This document shows, piece after piece, positions 1 to 12,066 of a stretch of DNA of 64,000 bases. A program made the translations under genes and the position numbers. Within the stretch, counting starts at the first letter, position 1. Each line of letters starts with the position of its first letter. The notes beneath the pieces were generated by a model. It ran no database searches and was not told the origin of the DNA. It saw only the letters and a program-made list of their open reading frames with translations. The stretch lies in contig NC_092581.1 of NCBI RefSeq assembly GCF_037975245.1, positions 2,340,501-2,404,500 on the forward strand. Reading direction: 5' to 3'. This stretch comes from Apostichopus japonicus. Its lineage: Eukaryota > Echinodermata > Holothuroidea > Aspidochirotida > Stichopodidae.

Positions 1-176
1 AGGTTCTGGCGAAGTTCGGCGGCATAATAGTTTTAGAAACATAGATGGTAATTGTGTTTGTATTATCACTATAAACACTAAGTGACATGCCAGCCATACT
101 AAATTGTGCATTTTGTGTCCATATTTACTGGAAATGTTGCTTATTATTAAGGTCGAAAAATGGATCACATATGGCC
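1..176. other. Unassigned flank at left edge
   Basis: AT-rich sequence with no coding signal that I can support. It ends at the left inverted terminus of the element that begins at 177. Confidence 0.5.
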
Positions 177-1026
177 ATGGGCGGCGATCCTGGGTGGAGG
201 GGGGATATATCCCCCCATGAAAATGGGTGGAGGGGATGTAATGCACCATATCCCCCCCCCCCCACCAAATGCCAGGGATAAGAATATTTTCATGCCTACA
301 TTTATGCATCTTCGTTAATGTACGGCTCTTTTTTAGCTTCATTTCTCGTCTACCATAAACGCAGTGCGATCTTTTCAAATAAAGCGTCTTTATAAAGCAA
401 AAATAGTTGACTGTAGGCTTCATTGGCCCTATAACAACAAAATGTATTATTGCGCCCACGGTATTGATATAGTACATATATGCACCCTCATAGTATTCAT
501 ATAGGCCCTATAGTAGGCCTACACACGTACATGTTCCCTCGAACAGCTGAGAATCTCATGTAACCAGGGTAATGCTTAATACACGTTTCACCTGGATGCC
601 CTAGCAATCGGGACCTAGGAATGTAACTACTGTATGTGTAATTGTGTATTGCATGTGCATAGGCCTATAATAGCCTGCATGAGGCCATTTTCTTCATCGA
701 ATAATATAACAGAGCTCTCGAACATTCTAACGTTGCGCCTGAAACAAGATTGACATGGGCAATTTTCCCAAAATAACACCCGAAATTAAAAAAAAAAGAA
801 GTATTTTGGATCCTGATTATGAGATATTTCGGACATGATATCCCTATTTTAAAGTTGGGTATATGTCGCTTGGAAACCTCGGGAAGTGCCGTTTCCGGCC
901 ATCTAGAGGGTTTGTTAATCCCAAAATTTTCTTGTACGCTTCGCGCCAACTCATGGTGGTGCTACGCTTAGATAGTCAAGAAGGTCATATCCCCCCCCCC
1001 ACTCGGAAGTACGGATCGCCGCCCAT
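177..1026. mobile_element. Non-autonomous DNA transposon relic with 14-bp terminal inverted repeats
   Basis: The sequence ATGGGCGGCGATCC at 177-190 is repeated exactly as its reverse complement at 1013-1026, enclosing 850 bp. Both outer flanks contain ATATG (left 170-174, right about 1028-1032), which may be a remnant target duplication, although the exact element ends are uncertain. The interior has no long reading frame. A segment at about 861-975 is shared with the elements at 12768-12875 (and its duplicate at 15918-16025) and, reversed, at 25705-25805. Short terminal repeats with a non-coding interior fit a MITE; the superfamily cannot be set from what is visible. Confidence 0.6.
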
Positions 1027-1314
1027 GCATATGACACCATTTTGCATTTCAGCCCTTCTTTGAAAGCAAAAATTGTACACCCCTCCCCCTTAGACCCATC
1101 CCCCAGGACGCCGATCATTCATGCCTGGCGCCCCCCCTATTGGAAAATCCTGGATACGCCCCTGCTGACATGCCCCACTCTTTTAAATAAATTGACAGTA
1201 TATATGTGCTCACAAATTTGCTACAAAGAAAGCATTAGTCATTTATTTACAACCTGCGAAAGATTCTCTCTCTAACTTTGTTTATTTATTCCCAGCAGAT
1301 CAGTCAGTTTCTTC
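1027..1314. other. Upstream region and possible 5' UTR of PEX7
   Basis: No convincing coding sequence. A pyrimidine-rich acceptor-like site (tttatttattcccag) lies about 20 bp before the PEX7 start codon. It could mark a spliced 5' UTR exon beginning near 1296. No clear TATA box is seen. Confidence 0.35.
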
Positions 1315-3060
1315 ATGGAGCCACAAAAAGTAGCTTTCAGATCACCGGGGCGCCATGGTTACAGTGTTAAATTTTCTCCTTATGCACCAAATAGACTGGC
1401 GATTGCATCCTCACAGAATTATGGGATAGCAGGTACAGTATTTGAACTTACTGGAAGCTTTTGCACTGTTCTGGATTTTCCAACTCATTATAATTTTAAA
1501 TATATATATTATATATTAAACATGTAAAGTGACCTTTATTTGCATGCCATATATATATATATATGGTCACAACATTGATTTTATTAGTCAACTGTTGATC
1601 TATATGTTTCTGTATGTTACAGGCGGTGGCTCTCTCTATATTGTGGACGTCAATTATTCCAGTGGTGCAACACTCGCAAAACAGTAAGTTGATCAATATA
1701 TACTTAATATACTTTGAAGATTATACGCAATAGTTTGGTCGTTCCTGCCACTTAGTAAAAGATCATGTTTTCATTGCAAGTACTGTACGTAGACTACTGC
1801 TTGTGACTTGTTTCAACGACGCATCTCATCCATAACGTGTGACAAGCAAATTACATTTAAGATGACTGAAGTGATTGGATATAATTAGTCCAGCAATCAT
1901 GGCTATTATGAGCTACTGTATATTCCCAAACCTTTATGAGTAAGAGAAAAACATTTTGTTCTGTTGAAAGTTACAGTTCACTGTGAACTGACAGTTTGTA
2001 TCGGACCTCAAAGTAAACCATACGAAAGAGTGTTTGATAGGCTGAAGGAACTCATTTATTTATCTCATAGCTATGAATGGTCAAACGGTCTGTTTGATGT
2101 CACCTGGGCCGAAAATAACGAGAACGTAGTACTAACGGTCAGCGGCGATGGCACAGTGCAAGTTTGGAACCTTGTGAAGGATGGTTTCCCGGTGATGGTG
2201 TTGAAAGAACATACCAAGGAAGTATACGGGGTGGACTGGAGTCAAACCAGAGACCAACACCTTATACTAACTGCATCGTGGGACAAAACAGTTAAACTGG
2301 TAAATGACATCCCCACAAATCCATGTTGCACTTGAACTACGGTAACAGAGACATTTTGGTTGTTTGATGGTATTGAGAGGTATGAAAGGAAAATGCACAA
2401 ACAAAACCAAATCATATGCCTAGTTGATAGAGGTGTTAAGGAGAAATACCATATGTCTAGAACAGCTAATGAAAAATCAAAACATTGGACAGACTTCAGA
2501 TACCTTATTTCCAATAAAATGAGCATTTCAGCTGGCAAGCATATTGCAACTGCCCTGCTTGTTGTTGTCTATAATAACATAATAACATAAAATAAACAAA
2601 TCTTTCTAATACCAGTTTCAAAGTCGTTGAGTTGAAAGACATCCAGCTAGAGCAAAAAAGAATAATAAAACATTAACAGCAACTTTGGGAGAAAATATCT
2701 ACACCTCGTTACAGTACGGGACAAAATGAAGTACTAGTTGCAGTGTTTGCAATGTGTCTTTTATTCTTCTTTTTTTTATGAAAGCTACAATATTTTTGGT
2801 TGTCATGGTTTCTCAAAGTTAATATTTGCCTGGGGATACAAAAACTAAGACCATCTTGTCTTTTAAATTCTCTTAAATTTTTCTTTTAAATCTCTTTCTT
2901 TGTCTATTCATATTTGTGTTTTTACTTTTTTTTTCTTTCTTAAATTAATAGTGGGATCCACAAAGGACTAATTCCCTTGCAACATATGCTGATCATAATT
3001 CTATCGTGTATAGCGCGATCTGGTCTCCCCTTGTGCCCGGATGCTTTGCTTCTGCAGCAG
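1315..3060 (+). CDS. PEX7: Peroxisomal targeting signal 2 receptor (peroxin-7), exons 1-4 only
   Basis: Four exons join in one frame with GT/AG introns: 1315-1432, 1623-1683, 2071-2299 and 2952-3060. They encode about 172 residues of a WD40 protein usually near 320 residues. PEX7 binds the N-terminal PTS2 signal of peroxisomal matrix proteins in the cytosol and delivers them with PEX5 or a co-receptor. Diagnostic stretches are PGRHGY and YGIAG in exons 1-2, [13 protein letters not shown] with [20 protein letters not shown] and [11 protein letters not shown] across exons 3-4, and [16 protein letters not shown] at the end of exon 4. They match known animal PEX7 closely and in order. The ATG at 1315 gives an N-terminus slightly shorter than the human one. 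Exon 4 ends in phase 1 before GTCAGG. The following exon, expected to begin with the remainder of a Gly codon and Asp-Gln-Thr, was not found downstream. The gene is therefore partial here: a very long intron, a truncated copy or an assembly break. Confidence 0.93.
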
Positions 3061-3164
3061 GTCAGGAATATTTGTGTTTTTATTTTTCATTTTTGGTTTT
3101 TTGCTGATAATCGTAACCGTTTGCATTCATGATGGCGTATGTGCGTGTGTGGGCATTTGTTACG
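3061..3164 (+). other. Start of PEX7 intron 4 (donor GTCAGG)
   Basis: The splice donor after exon 4 is at 3061-3062. No coding signal follows directly. The T-rich tract that follows is ordinary intron-like sequence. Confidence 0.5.
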
Positions 3165-3830
3165 CCCAACTTGTAAACACGATATCTCAAGAAGGGAAGC
3201 TTGGGCAGATCTCATACTTGGTATGAAGTTGTGTAACACTAAGTACAAGACGCATATTGTTTTTTTTTGGAGGTCAAATGTCAGTTGGGGTCATCAGAGG
3301 TCAAATTATGAAAACCGTGTAAACATGATATCTCAATATTGGACGTTTGGGCAAATCTTATACTTGGTTTGAAAGTGTATAGCATTGAGTGAAAGAAGCC
3401 TATTGTTTTTGGTGAAGGTCAAATGTCATTTGGGGACAAACAGGGGGATGGGGGTAATGGTCATGTTGGGTATATGTGTTCATATTCAGGAAGTGGCAGC
3501 CCAGAAACAGCCACCGTGGCCTACTGCTCTTCAAAACCTAAGAAGCTTGTTTCAACTGTGGTGAAATATAAAACTAAAGATAAACAAACACTTCTACTTA
3601 CATTTTGCTTTCTGTATCTCTTCCCCAAATATTATGCAAAGACAAAGAGGCCTAATGTTGTGGGCGGAGGTCAATGGTCGTTTGAGTTCACCAGGGATCA
3701 AATTGTGAAAACCATGCTTCACACAATATTTTTAAACAAGGACAGATGTCATATTTAGTATGATGATGTATCACATTTAGTACAAGAAGCCTGTTGTTGA
3801 TGTCAATGGTCATTTCAGGACAATCTCTAT
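3165..3830. repeat. Diverged tandem repeat, about 146-bp units ('gatatctcaa' family)
   Basis: Units starting near 3174 and 3320 share the order: (t)aaacatgatatctcaa, cttgggcaga-tc-tacttggt, a short spacer, then aggtcaaatgtcatttgggg. A third, more decayed unit lies at about 3675-3825 after an unrelated interruption at about 3480-3670. It appears to be an intronic dispersed repeat of a type common in marine deuterostome genomes. No gene is seen. Confidence 0.55.
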
Positions 3831-4257
3831 CATTGGTGAATTGATTGTTTGTCACATCACACTGCTTTTTCTTCACTGTATTACTAAGATCAAAGTATGT
3901 CGTACACCCTCAATATACATTACGCCAGATTCTAAAAAGACAAACTGCACCTGTTACATCATCGAAACCACAGTGCATTTTTGCATTCCGGTTATGATCA
4001 TTATATGTAATGATAGACTATTTAAGACCTATAGCTTGATTTATATTTTGCCTAGAAGTTTCAATTGCTGGGACAAGAAGTTTGATATTTATTACTTGCT
4101 GATTTTAGAACTGACACCCTTCTCATCTTTTAAAAGCTGAGTTTAGGAAGCATCTCATGTAATTTAGGGTGTGGGGGGAGAGGGAGGCACTTTTCAGATT
4201 TATGTGCAATATGTGTGTTTTTTGAGTCTTATTTATTGGTTTTATTAGAATTTACCA
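3831..4257. other. No supported feature
   Basis: Only short chance reading frames. One frame near 4060-4090 reads CWDKKF, superficially like the PEX7 C-terminal WD motif, but it lacks the neighbouring conserved residues and splice context. Confidence 0.4.
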
Positions 4258-4510
4258 TTGAAAGTGCAATTTTTCGTCTATAGGGCCCCATTCGAAATGG
4301 GCCGACGTTCTGTCAGCCCAATGGGTTTAGCTCCTGTTACTCTTTTTGGTTCCTTGCTAAAAGCAAAGGAACCTATGTATTCAGGTTGGCGTGTGCGCGT
4401 GGGTGTGTTCAAGTTTGATACCTTATGGGGTACTATACGAGTTTCAGCATTACTTACAGGGTACACATTCCTTACGGGGAACAAATTCAGTACCCCGTAA
4501 GGACACTGTA
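4258..4510. repeat. Structured repeat-like segment with three inverted-repeat hairpins
   Basis: Three self-complementary pieces lie in order: a near-palindrome around GGCCCCATTCGAAATGGGCC at about 4283-4302; GGTTCCTTGCT paired with AGCAAAGGAACC at about 4349-4374; and TCCTTACGGGG at 4469-4479 paired with CCCCGTAAGGA at 4493-4503. The base composition is richer in GC than the flanks. It looks like a decayed mobile element or structured repeat. Both strands stay open for about 80 codons, but nothing in the translations is recognisable. Confidence 0.4.
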
Positions 4511-7319
4511 CATTTTCAATGCAACTATCAGGCTGAAACATCTCTCTGACAACCCCTCTTTGTTAATGCCTGTTCACACACCTCCATACAATTGACCTTC
4601 ACGCTTGACTGAACTTGAGCAGGTTCTTAATTACTGCCACCATTTTGCCTTGTGCAGTTCTAATCTGCCCCAAACTATTGCTTTCAATGCAGTGTAGAAA
4701 TTGTGCTGTTGGAATAATGACAGAGGGAAAAGGATGTATTTACTCTGCATCCTTGCTTACCTGTCTCCCCACAACCTTAGCACCTATGCTCTACCATGCC
4801 TAGAGTGATCTGGTAAAATTTCAAGTTACAACGCAAAGTGTATAACTTCTTTAGCAACTTTATATAAAGTGCTTTCCAAAAGTCATTGTTTGATAGATCC
4901 ATACAGCAGAGAAAAAATGTTTATCCTGAATCGGTAATTGGTGAGAACTGGCATTGGTGTGCAGTAAAGAGATAGAAGTAATATCATTACTGTAACAAGT
5001 TACATTTGATGTATATCCTAGACACTAGTGTGGTATTTTCAGCACTTTTTTGTCCTCGCCATATGTAGGCCTGCATCATGTCTGCACTTGGCTTAGGTTG
5101 GTAAACGAATGATACACATTCAACAATGATACAACTGGTCATGATTTATTTGTAACTAGTAACATAGCTTGCAAATATAATCAATTAAATTTCCAGAATG
5201 TAGGCTTTAACTAAGGCATTTATAAATACATCGGTTCTTCAATACAAATCGTAACTCGAAAACCCCGGGCACTGGTAATTGAGGAAAAGATTAGTGTAAT
5301 TTGTACACTAATTGCATGGAACTGCCACGAAAAATATACAAGAAAGTATGGGATCATTTTGAAGCTGTGATGGTGAGTGTTCCTCTTATCTTAATTAAGT
5401 ATGTAATAAGGCCTATTGAACACTTTGGCGAAGTAGGCACTTTGATTAATAGGGAGCTCCAATGATTTTCAGAGATTCATCATTTATCATTTTAAGTAAT
5501 TCATATTTTCTTACCTCCAAATGGTTAATTTTGTGGGGCCAAGAATCTCTTCATCAAGTAATTACCCATTCTTTTTCATATGTCTGGCTACTTAACTTGA
5601 ATATTTTGTTTGAAGAAGTACAGAGCACAATATTGCATAAAACAATAGTTTGCTTTATTAACTCAAGTATGTTTCATTAAGCAGGGAAAACCATTGATCA
5701 CCAAGCCAATAACAGCAAACTATTATTGTTTATTTAGTATAATACTTCAGTAATTTGTTACAGTAGGCAAAGGACTTAACATTTAGGGGTCTTGCATTAT
5801 TACAAAAACTGTATGCATCATTGGAATATAATTTTGTATGTACATCACTGAGAATATAGTTATGGATATTGCATTGAAAAATGTTTGTTTTTATTACACA
5901 GCCGTGGCAGAAATTTGTTACAAACTGAGAATTCCATTGGTCATCAATTATGAATGGCTGACTACCCACAATTGGCTATAGATATACTCTGGTAAGTCAC
6001 CTTTAATTGTTATTGATGCATGCACAAATAATCAAGTAATATGGACATGAATTCACCTGAAAATGTTTTGCCAAGAGTGGTGGCATTTGAGTGGTGTATA
6101 GTAAAACCATTTGAAAGGCTTTTGCGGGAGGTTACAGGGACTTTGTGTGTTCAGATTTTAGGTGCATTTCTCAACCATTTAACACCTTGTAAAATGGGTT
6201 TTGAAACAATTGCTCATAAGTAACATTGTGCTATATTCAGCAAGCTATACAAACCATATCTATGGATTTTTTAAGCTTTCAACTTTTGGATGTCTAAGTT
6301 TATCAATACATTGACTAATTGAATAAAATTCATAATATGACTGTATTGCCTCCAGTTTGCAAGGTCACACAAAATCTGTGAAGGAAAAAGGCTGGATTTA
6401 ATACTAGGTTGATTTAGTGTTGATATGAAGGCAAAAGATTTTGGGCAGTGTAAAGAAGTTTATAATACAGAAGGTAACATTACCAATGAGAACTACACTG
6501 AGGAGTTGACTTCAGCACTTAATTCATTAAAAATGCATTCATGACATTGAGCATAGCTTAAATGAACATACCTAAAAAGGCTAGAAGATTGAGTATTCTG
6601 AATTGCACAAAAATGCTCTATTATTGTGACATATCAAAGCAAAACATCAGCTTTAAATTAAAAAAGTGTCTTAGTACATTCTGCTGAATAACTGAGTGCT
6701 ATTTGTCATAAACAACATTTGGGAATGGACCTTTACAATTTATTAATCTACTCACACAATTTCATATGCAACTTGTAGAATTTAATTACACTTTTTCAAC
6801 ATGTCCCAGAGTGGATATGTTGAAATTGATTGACAAAGTACAAATGTTTATGCAATAGAAAATGTGATCAAGATAGATGTTGGTGTTATAGGTTTCACAT
6901 TTCACCAATATGCAGGATTTTAGAATGGGCTCACTAGCATGTAGTAAATCTGTACATTATTTTATAGCAACAAAATTGTATGACAAACTGAATTTAAAAA
7001 TATTGGTATGGGAAGTAGAAAATGAGGTATCAGTTTAATTCCCAGCTCTGTCAAGCAATGCTTACAATTTTTTCATGTAGTTTTCCTACTGGGGCGTACA
7101 TATTTTTCCAGGTGGGGGGGGGGGGGGACGGTATAGATGATGAGACTGACTGTTGTGTATGGCCTAGTTAGAAACCAAAATAAATGGGGGAGGTGAGAGC
7201 TACAGAAGTCAGGGAGAGGTAAAAGTCATAATATATCCACACATACAGAGAAGTTATATAATCACACCCTACTGTAGAAAAATTATAATTACAGTTGATT
7301 TAGTAACTAGAAATGGGAT
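4511..7319. other. Long AT-rich stretch without a supported gene
   Basis: Introns or intergenic DNA. Two exon-like islands with good splice consensus are present (5316-5372 and 5902-5991), but they do not form a convincing reading frame together and are listed as findings. A poly-G run lies at about 7112-7127. Confidence 0.45.
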
Positions 7320-7800
7320 ACCTTCATGGTAAATTACATGGAAAGGGTTAAAGAGATGTCTTTGTTGCTTAAGTGGGTCATTTGGGAAGCTGTTGGTAGT
7401 AAAATTTGGTGTCTCAGAGTGGGGCCAGGGGGGGGGGGGTAGTGGACAAAGGGTTCCCCCTTTCCCCTTTAAGAAATGTTTGGAATCTTTGTAGCAATTA
7501 GATGCAATATTTACTGGTTCTCTCTCAGTACAAGTCATTGCATATTTGAAGTTAATATCTGCAGGTAGGGAAACTTGGGGGAGTGGTCCAAGGGGGGGGG
7601 GGGGTAGGGTGTCCACCTCCCCTTTTGGAATGTTTTGGATTTTATAAGGCCCTTGATGTAAGATGTTGCAATGTTTATTGGTCATTTCCCAGTGCTAATT
7701 GAATCATTTGAATTTAGTATTTGCAGAGATGTGGACCTTGGGGGGGGGGGGGGATGCAGTATTTTGGATTAAATCAGTTGGAAAGTATACAGGGTCTATG
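7320..7800. repeat. Tandem repeat, about 150-165 bp units, each with a G-tract
   Basis: Runs of about 12-13 G occur near 7427, 7591 and 7740. They sit in units that share ttggaat-ttt, atgttgcaat-ttta-tggt, cccag and attt-ttaatatctgcag. The minus-strand reading frame of 138 codons across this block (7685-7269) has proline tracts from the G-runs and no recognisable domain, so I treat it as a by-product of the repeat. Confidence 0.55.
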
Positions 7801-9326
7801 TGAACTGCAAAGCAGTATGAATAGTGTTATCCTTATAGGAGGGAAGAATTACAACTGTATGAGTTTTTAACTTTTTTCCTGTAGTTAATAATTTACAAAT
7901 CATTTGTAAAGCTATCAGTAATCTTCTTCAAAATGGAAAAATAGCTTTCAGAACTATGGGTGCAGGATTTGGTAAAGGTAGTATCAACAACAAAATTGAT
8001 TCATTGATCCAATTCCTTCTTAATTGATAAAGTTTCTTCAAGGATTGGAGTAGTGTTTAATCATTGTTATTATTCAGTTGTTTCAAAATACTACATGAGA
8101 CAGTACATAACATACCTGTACAAACAGGGGATTCTTGGGGTTCAGACAACCTGCCCCCCCCAAAAAAAAAAATTGTAATAAATAAATAACAAATAATTAA
8201 ATAAATAAATAAAATGATAATAATAAATAAAAATAGCAATTAAAACAATGAAAAGCAAATAAATGAAAATTAACTGAATAAGTATATAAGAAACTTTCCA
8301 CGTTTTACATTTTGTTCTTTCAAATTGCTTTAAATGTACTTCAGTATGGTTAAAATATTCCATTCTGTGTTTTGCAATAAAGTGCCTCCCAGCTTAACTT
8401 AGTTCTACTTTGAGGTTAGCCATAATTAGTACCCCGATAATTTAGGGAATGCTTTGAGCTATATTTTATATTTGCAAGTACTGTATGCAAGGGTTTCATT
8501 AAAAGCTGCTAACTGGTTATTTTTTGCCTTTTATGCAAAAACAAGACATAGCAAACCTATGTGATATTCTAATCATTAAATGTAAGTTGTTGGGATAACT
8601 TGTGGATTTTAGCATTTGAATGTTTGTAACATATATTTTTTGAGTGCTTGAAAATATAAACACTTGAACAATAGGGAAAGCAAGAAATAAATTTGGTAGA
8701 GGCCTATAGCATACTGAAGTATATCTTCTGCCACTTTGCTAATGTGTACGTTTACTAAATTCAGTTCCTCACCAAATTATCAGTTGTATAGGATCCTTGA
8801 CTTCATTTACATGTCTCTGATATGTCTAATGACAGTTGGATACAGTATAATGCCTGAAATTGTTAATTTTGTTTCATTGTTTGATATTAGTTCACACTAC
8901 AATGGACCACTTTAAACTATATGGTGTAAATCTGCTGTCTAAGACTGAATCAAACAGGAAGTAACTTGAATGGTCCGCCGTTATTGCTTTGTTTACTATG
9001 GATTAAGACTTAATTGAGATGAAGGTTAATTATAACTTGTCAATGCTTAGCAGTCCTTTTACTGTTAATCCTCCCAATAAATGTCATGTTAATTCTTGAA
9101 ATCAAATGAAGTTTTACCAGATATTTTATCATTACAAGAAAATTAAGAATAATAGGCATTTAAGTACATTTGCTTTTCCAATTTCTGTTAGGACTTGTAC
9201 ATTGCACTGGTCATCAACTTTTCATTTTCTTACACTGCATAAATATCATGTGAAGGAGCAAAGTCCATCACTGATATATGTTAAAGCAGCTTTTTGAGGT
9301 TGATTGTCAAATTACCAAGAATTTTC
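7801..9326. other. AT-rich stretch without a supported gene
   Basis: Includes a low-complexity AAATAAAT-type tract at about 8160-8270. No splice-bounded conserved coding sequence was recognised. Confidence 0.45.
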
Positions 9327-9574
9327 CAGGCACAATACTTCTGTAATGGTAAAGTGTCCCTCAATCTGCCCTCCTAGAGAGAGTCCCTGCCACATCTGGG
9401 TAGGACAAATTATAGGCCTACCCAGAACACCACTTTCCCCCAGTACCATTATCCAAATGCATTTTCCTCGATAGTGCAATTCAATCAAATTGAAATTAGG
9501 AGGCAATACAAAGCAATATCTCCATACATCTTATGTACTAAGGACTCTGGCCAGTGTGGCAATATCTTCTTACA
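9327..9574. repeat. Dispersed repeat, copy 1 (about 248 bp)
   Basis: About 248 bp starting at caggcacaatacttctg is repeated with high identity at 11819-12065. Both copies end in the phrase ggccagtgtggcaatatct, which is also the theme of the minisatellite that follows copy 1. The unit is therefore the edge of a larger element containing that minisatellite. Confidence 0.7.
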
Positions 9575-10545
9575 TTCTACCTATTTAGGCACTGATTTGA
9601 TTTGATTTATTTTGTGTATGCATGCAAGTACAAATACATAGTTAAGTATAATTAAGCATATATACACAGGGTACTAGAAAGACAAATAATAAATGTTTAA
9701 CAACGCTAGCAACCTTAACAAAAATTAGGAAATGAGAAATAACAAAAAAACAACACTTGTGATAATGGTCCTATTGCTGTACCTGCTATGTATGTGTTGA
9801 GACACTGGCCGGTGTGACAGCACCTCCGTACAGGTTATGTTTAGAGACAAAGCTCAGTGTGACAACATACCCAAGGATGGATACATGTTAGATACAATGG
9901 CCATTGTGACAGTATTGTAGAGACGCGCATTGAGTTACAGGTCAGTGTTAAAATACCTCCATACATGTTGTATTCAAACACTGGTCAGTGTGACAGTATC
10001 AATATGCATGTTAGTGTATAGAGACAATTAAACCATTGTGACAATTTATCTCTGATACATGTGAGTGTATTGAGATAATAGAATGTCATTATAATTTTAA
10101 TGTGTTGAGACACCTGCCAGTGTTGAGAATTGGCAAATGTGACAATATCTCCATCCATGTATTGAGACAATGACCATTATGATGATATCTCCTCACATGT
10201 TATTCTTAAAGACAAAGGCCAGAATGACAATACTGAAGTTAAATGTATTGACACGGGCCAGTGTGACAATATTTTTGTTCATGTTTTGAACACAGTTCAT
10301 TGTCCCGGTATCTTCACACATGTTATGTAGACTGACAGTAAAGAGAGACAAAAGCCAGTGTGATCATTAAATTTGTACAATATCCTCATGCAAGTCATGT
10401 ATTGAGAACATGGCCAAATTGTGATCATGAATAGTAATTCATTGAGACACATGCCGGTGTGACAATATCACTTTACATTTTATGTATTGAGACACTAGTG
10501 TGAGAGTATCTCCAAACATGTTTTGTATTGATCACCCCAACTGTT
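9540..10545. repeat. Degenerate minisatellite, about 45-60 bp units
   Basis: The theme tgtattgagacactggccagtg-tgacaatatctccatacatgtta recurs some 15-20 times with many substitutions and indels. It is interrupted at about 9595-9770 by AT-rich sequence. No coding function is suggested. Confidence 0.7.
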
Positions 10546-10594
10546 GATTAACCTTCACTGCTCTCATGTTAAGGCTCTAATGAGCTCCCCTTTA

Positions 10595-10676
10595 GTAATA
10601 ATAATAATAAATGAGACTTATATAGCGCCAAATCAGTAAACAACAGTTACTGCTCAAAGCGCTTTACAAAGAAAGT
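10595..10676. repeat. SINE/MITE-like fragment with TATAGCGCC and AGCGCTTTACA ends
   Basis: A short ATA microsatellite is followed by acttatatagcgccaaatc and then ctcaaagcgctttacaaag. This pair of motifs is a widespread short interspersed repeat in marine animal genomes. The family assignment is from memory of the motif, not from a search. Confidence 0.55.
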
Positions 10677-11818
10677 AAATTAATTTACAAAAGAACAAGT
10701 GAAAAAATGGGTCTTTCCCCAAGTCTGGATCCTCAACCCTGACTACATTCTAAAGTACCATAAAAAGACAACACTGCAGTATTCTGTTTTTGTCTGTTGT
10801 CACAGAATTAACATAAAGGAATTATGGTCTCATTACCTCATTTTTCCTGTATACTGTCCTTCAGTGACCCTTTATTTTTGTACTCTCCTGAATTGCAAGA
10901 GCACCATGTTAAACATTTATAAAAGTTGTCCATGTATTATCCTCCTCCCCCCTCCCCTGCATGTATTATGTTTGTTTTGTCACAGAGCATACCCCCCCCC
11001 CTCCCCTGCATGTATTATGTTTTTTTTTTCACAGAACATGTGGCCTCATTGTGACCTAAATTTAGCTTTAAAGGAGGATAGGTAGTTGAGAGATACATTT
11101 GGACTTTCTGTACAGTATACCTCCAAATCAGCTATAAATATGCAACATAGATTAAACATATATTTTTTAAGGTATTCCTCCCTCCCTCCCCTTATATTGA
11201 ACTAGAAGATATAAATTGCACCATACTAAATGGTAAACCTTGCATAATGTAATTGTGCTATTGATCTTTAAAATGATTACATAACAACTGGAAATAGCCC
11301 TCTCTATTGTACAGTTCATTTACATTTTGAGTTACAAGCCCTATGGAATCCCTGGGGTACCTTGCACTAGTTATTTGTTATTAAAAATTAATTAACACAA
11401 ATAAGCAACACCATATGACTTTGAGCTGTAATGAAAGAACCCAGAAACTAGAGTCTTGTTACATGTTAATCTATTTAGTGCAACATGCAAAGTTTGAGGA
11501 CATAATTTAATGAGTTTTGGTTGATCGATCATGATAGTTCGAAGTACTTAGGTTTTGAGCCTTACAGTAAGTGCTAACAATACATGCAATGGATTGGATC
11601 GCACAGATTGCAAGAATTTGATATGAAAACTTGATGTGATTTGGGTCAAAGTCAAAGTTCCAAAAATGTAAAATTGACAATGTTTGTTGTAATATTATTG
11701 GACGTGAAACAGGACAAGTCAAGCTAATAAGCAACATTGTTATGGGATAAAAAAGGAGTACCAAATATTGAAAACCAACACAAAATGCTCCTTTAAAGAC
11801 TTTGGAGTCTCTTTTCGC
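10677..11818. other. No supported gene
   Basis: Contains a small direct duplication of ccctcccctgcatgtattatgtttgtttt-tcacaga (about 10943-11037) and short chance reading frames. Confidence 0.4.
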
Positions 11819-12065
11819 TCAGGCACAATACCTTCTGTAATGGTAAAGTGTCCCTCAATATGCCCTCCTAGAGAGAGTCCCTGCCACATCTGGGTAGGAT
11901 TAATTATAGGCCTACCCAGAACACCACTTTCCCCCAGTACCATTATCCAAATGCATTTTCCTCGATAGTGCAATTCAATCAAATTGAAATTAGGAGGGAA
12001 TACAAAGCAATATCTCCATACATCTTATGTACTAAGGACTCGGGCCAGTGTGGCAATATCTCCTT
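11819..12065. repeat. Dispersed repeat, copy 2 (about 247 bp)
   Basis: Near-identical copy of 9327-9574. It is truncated where a hAT-like fragment begins (about 12067), so the two may be nested. Confidence 0.7.
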
Positions 12066-12066
12066 A

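Noticed and set aside
4041-4140. Frame reading CWDKKFDIYY, like the PEX7 C-terminal WD motif
   Set aside because: It lacks the preceding conserved residues and the spacing does not match, and the missing middle blades are absent. Judged coincidence.
7269-7685. 138-codon minus-strand frame with proline tracts
   Set aside because: It spans a tandem repeat with G-runs, and the proline tracts follow directly from those runs.
10699-11085. 128-codon plus-strand frame after the SINE-like fragment
   Set aside because: It crosses a small tandem duplication and pyrimidine tracts, with no domain and no splice evidence.
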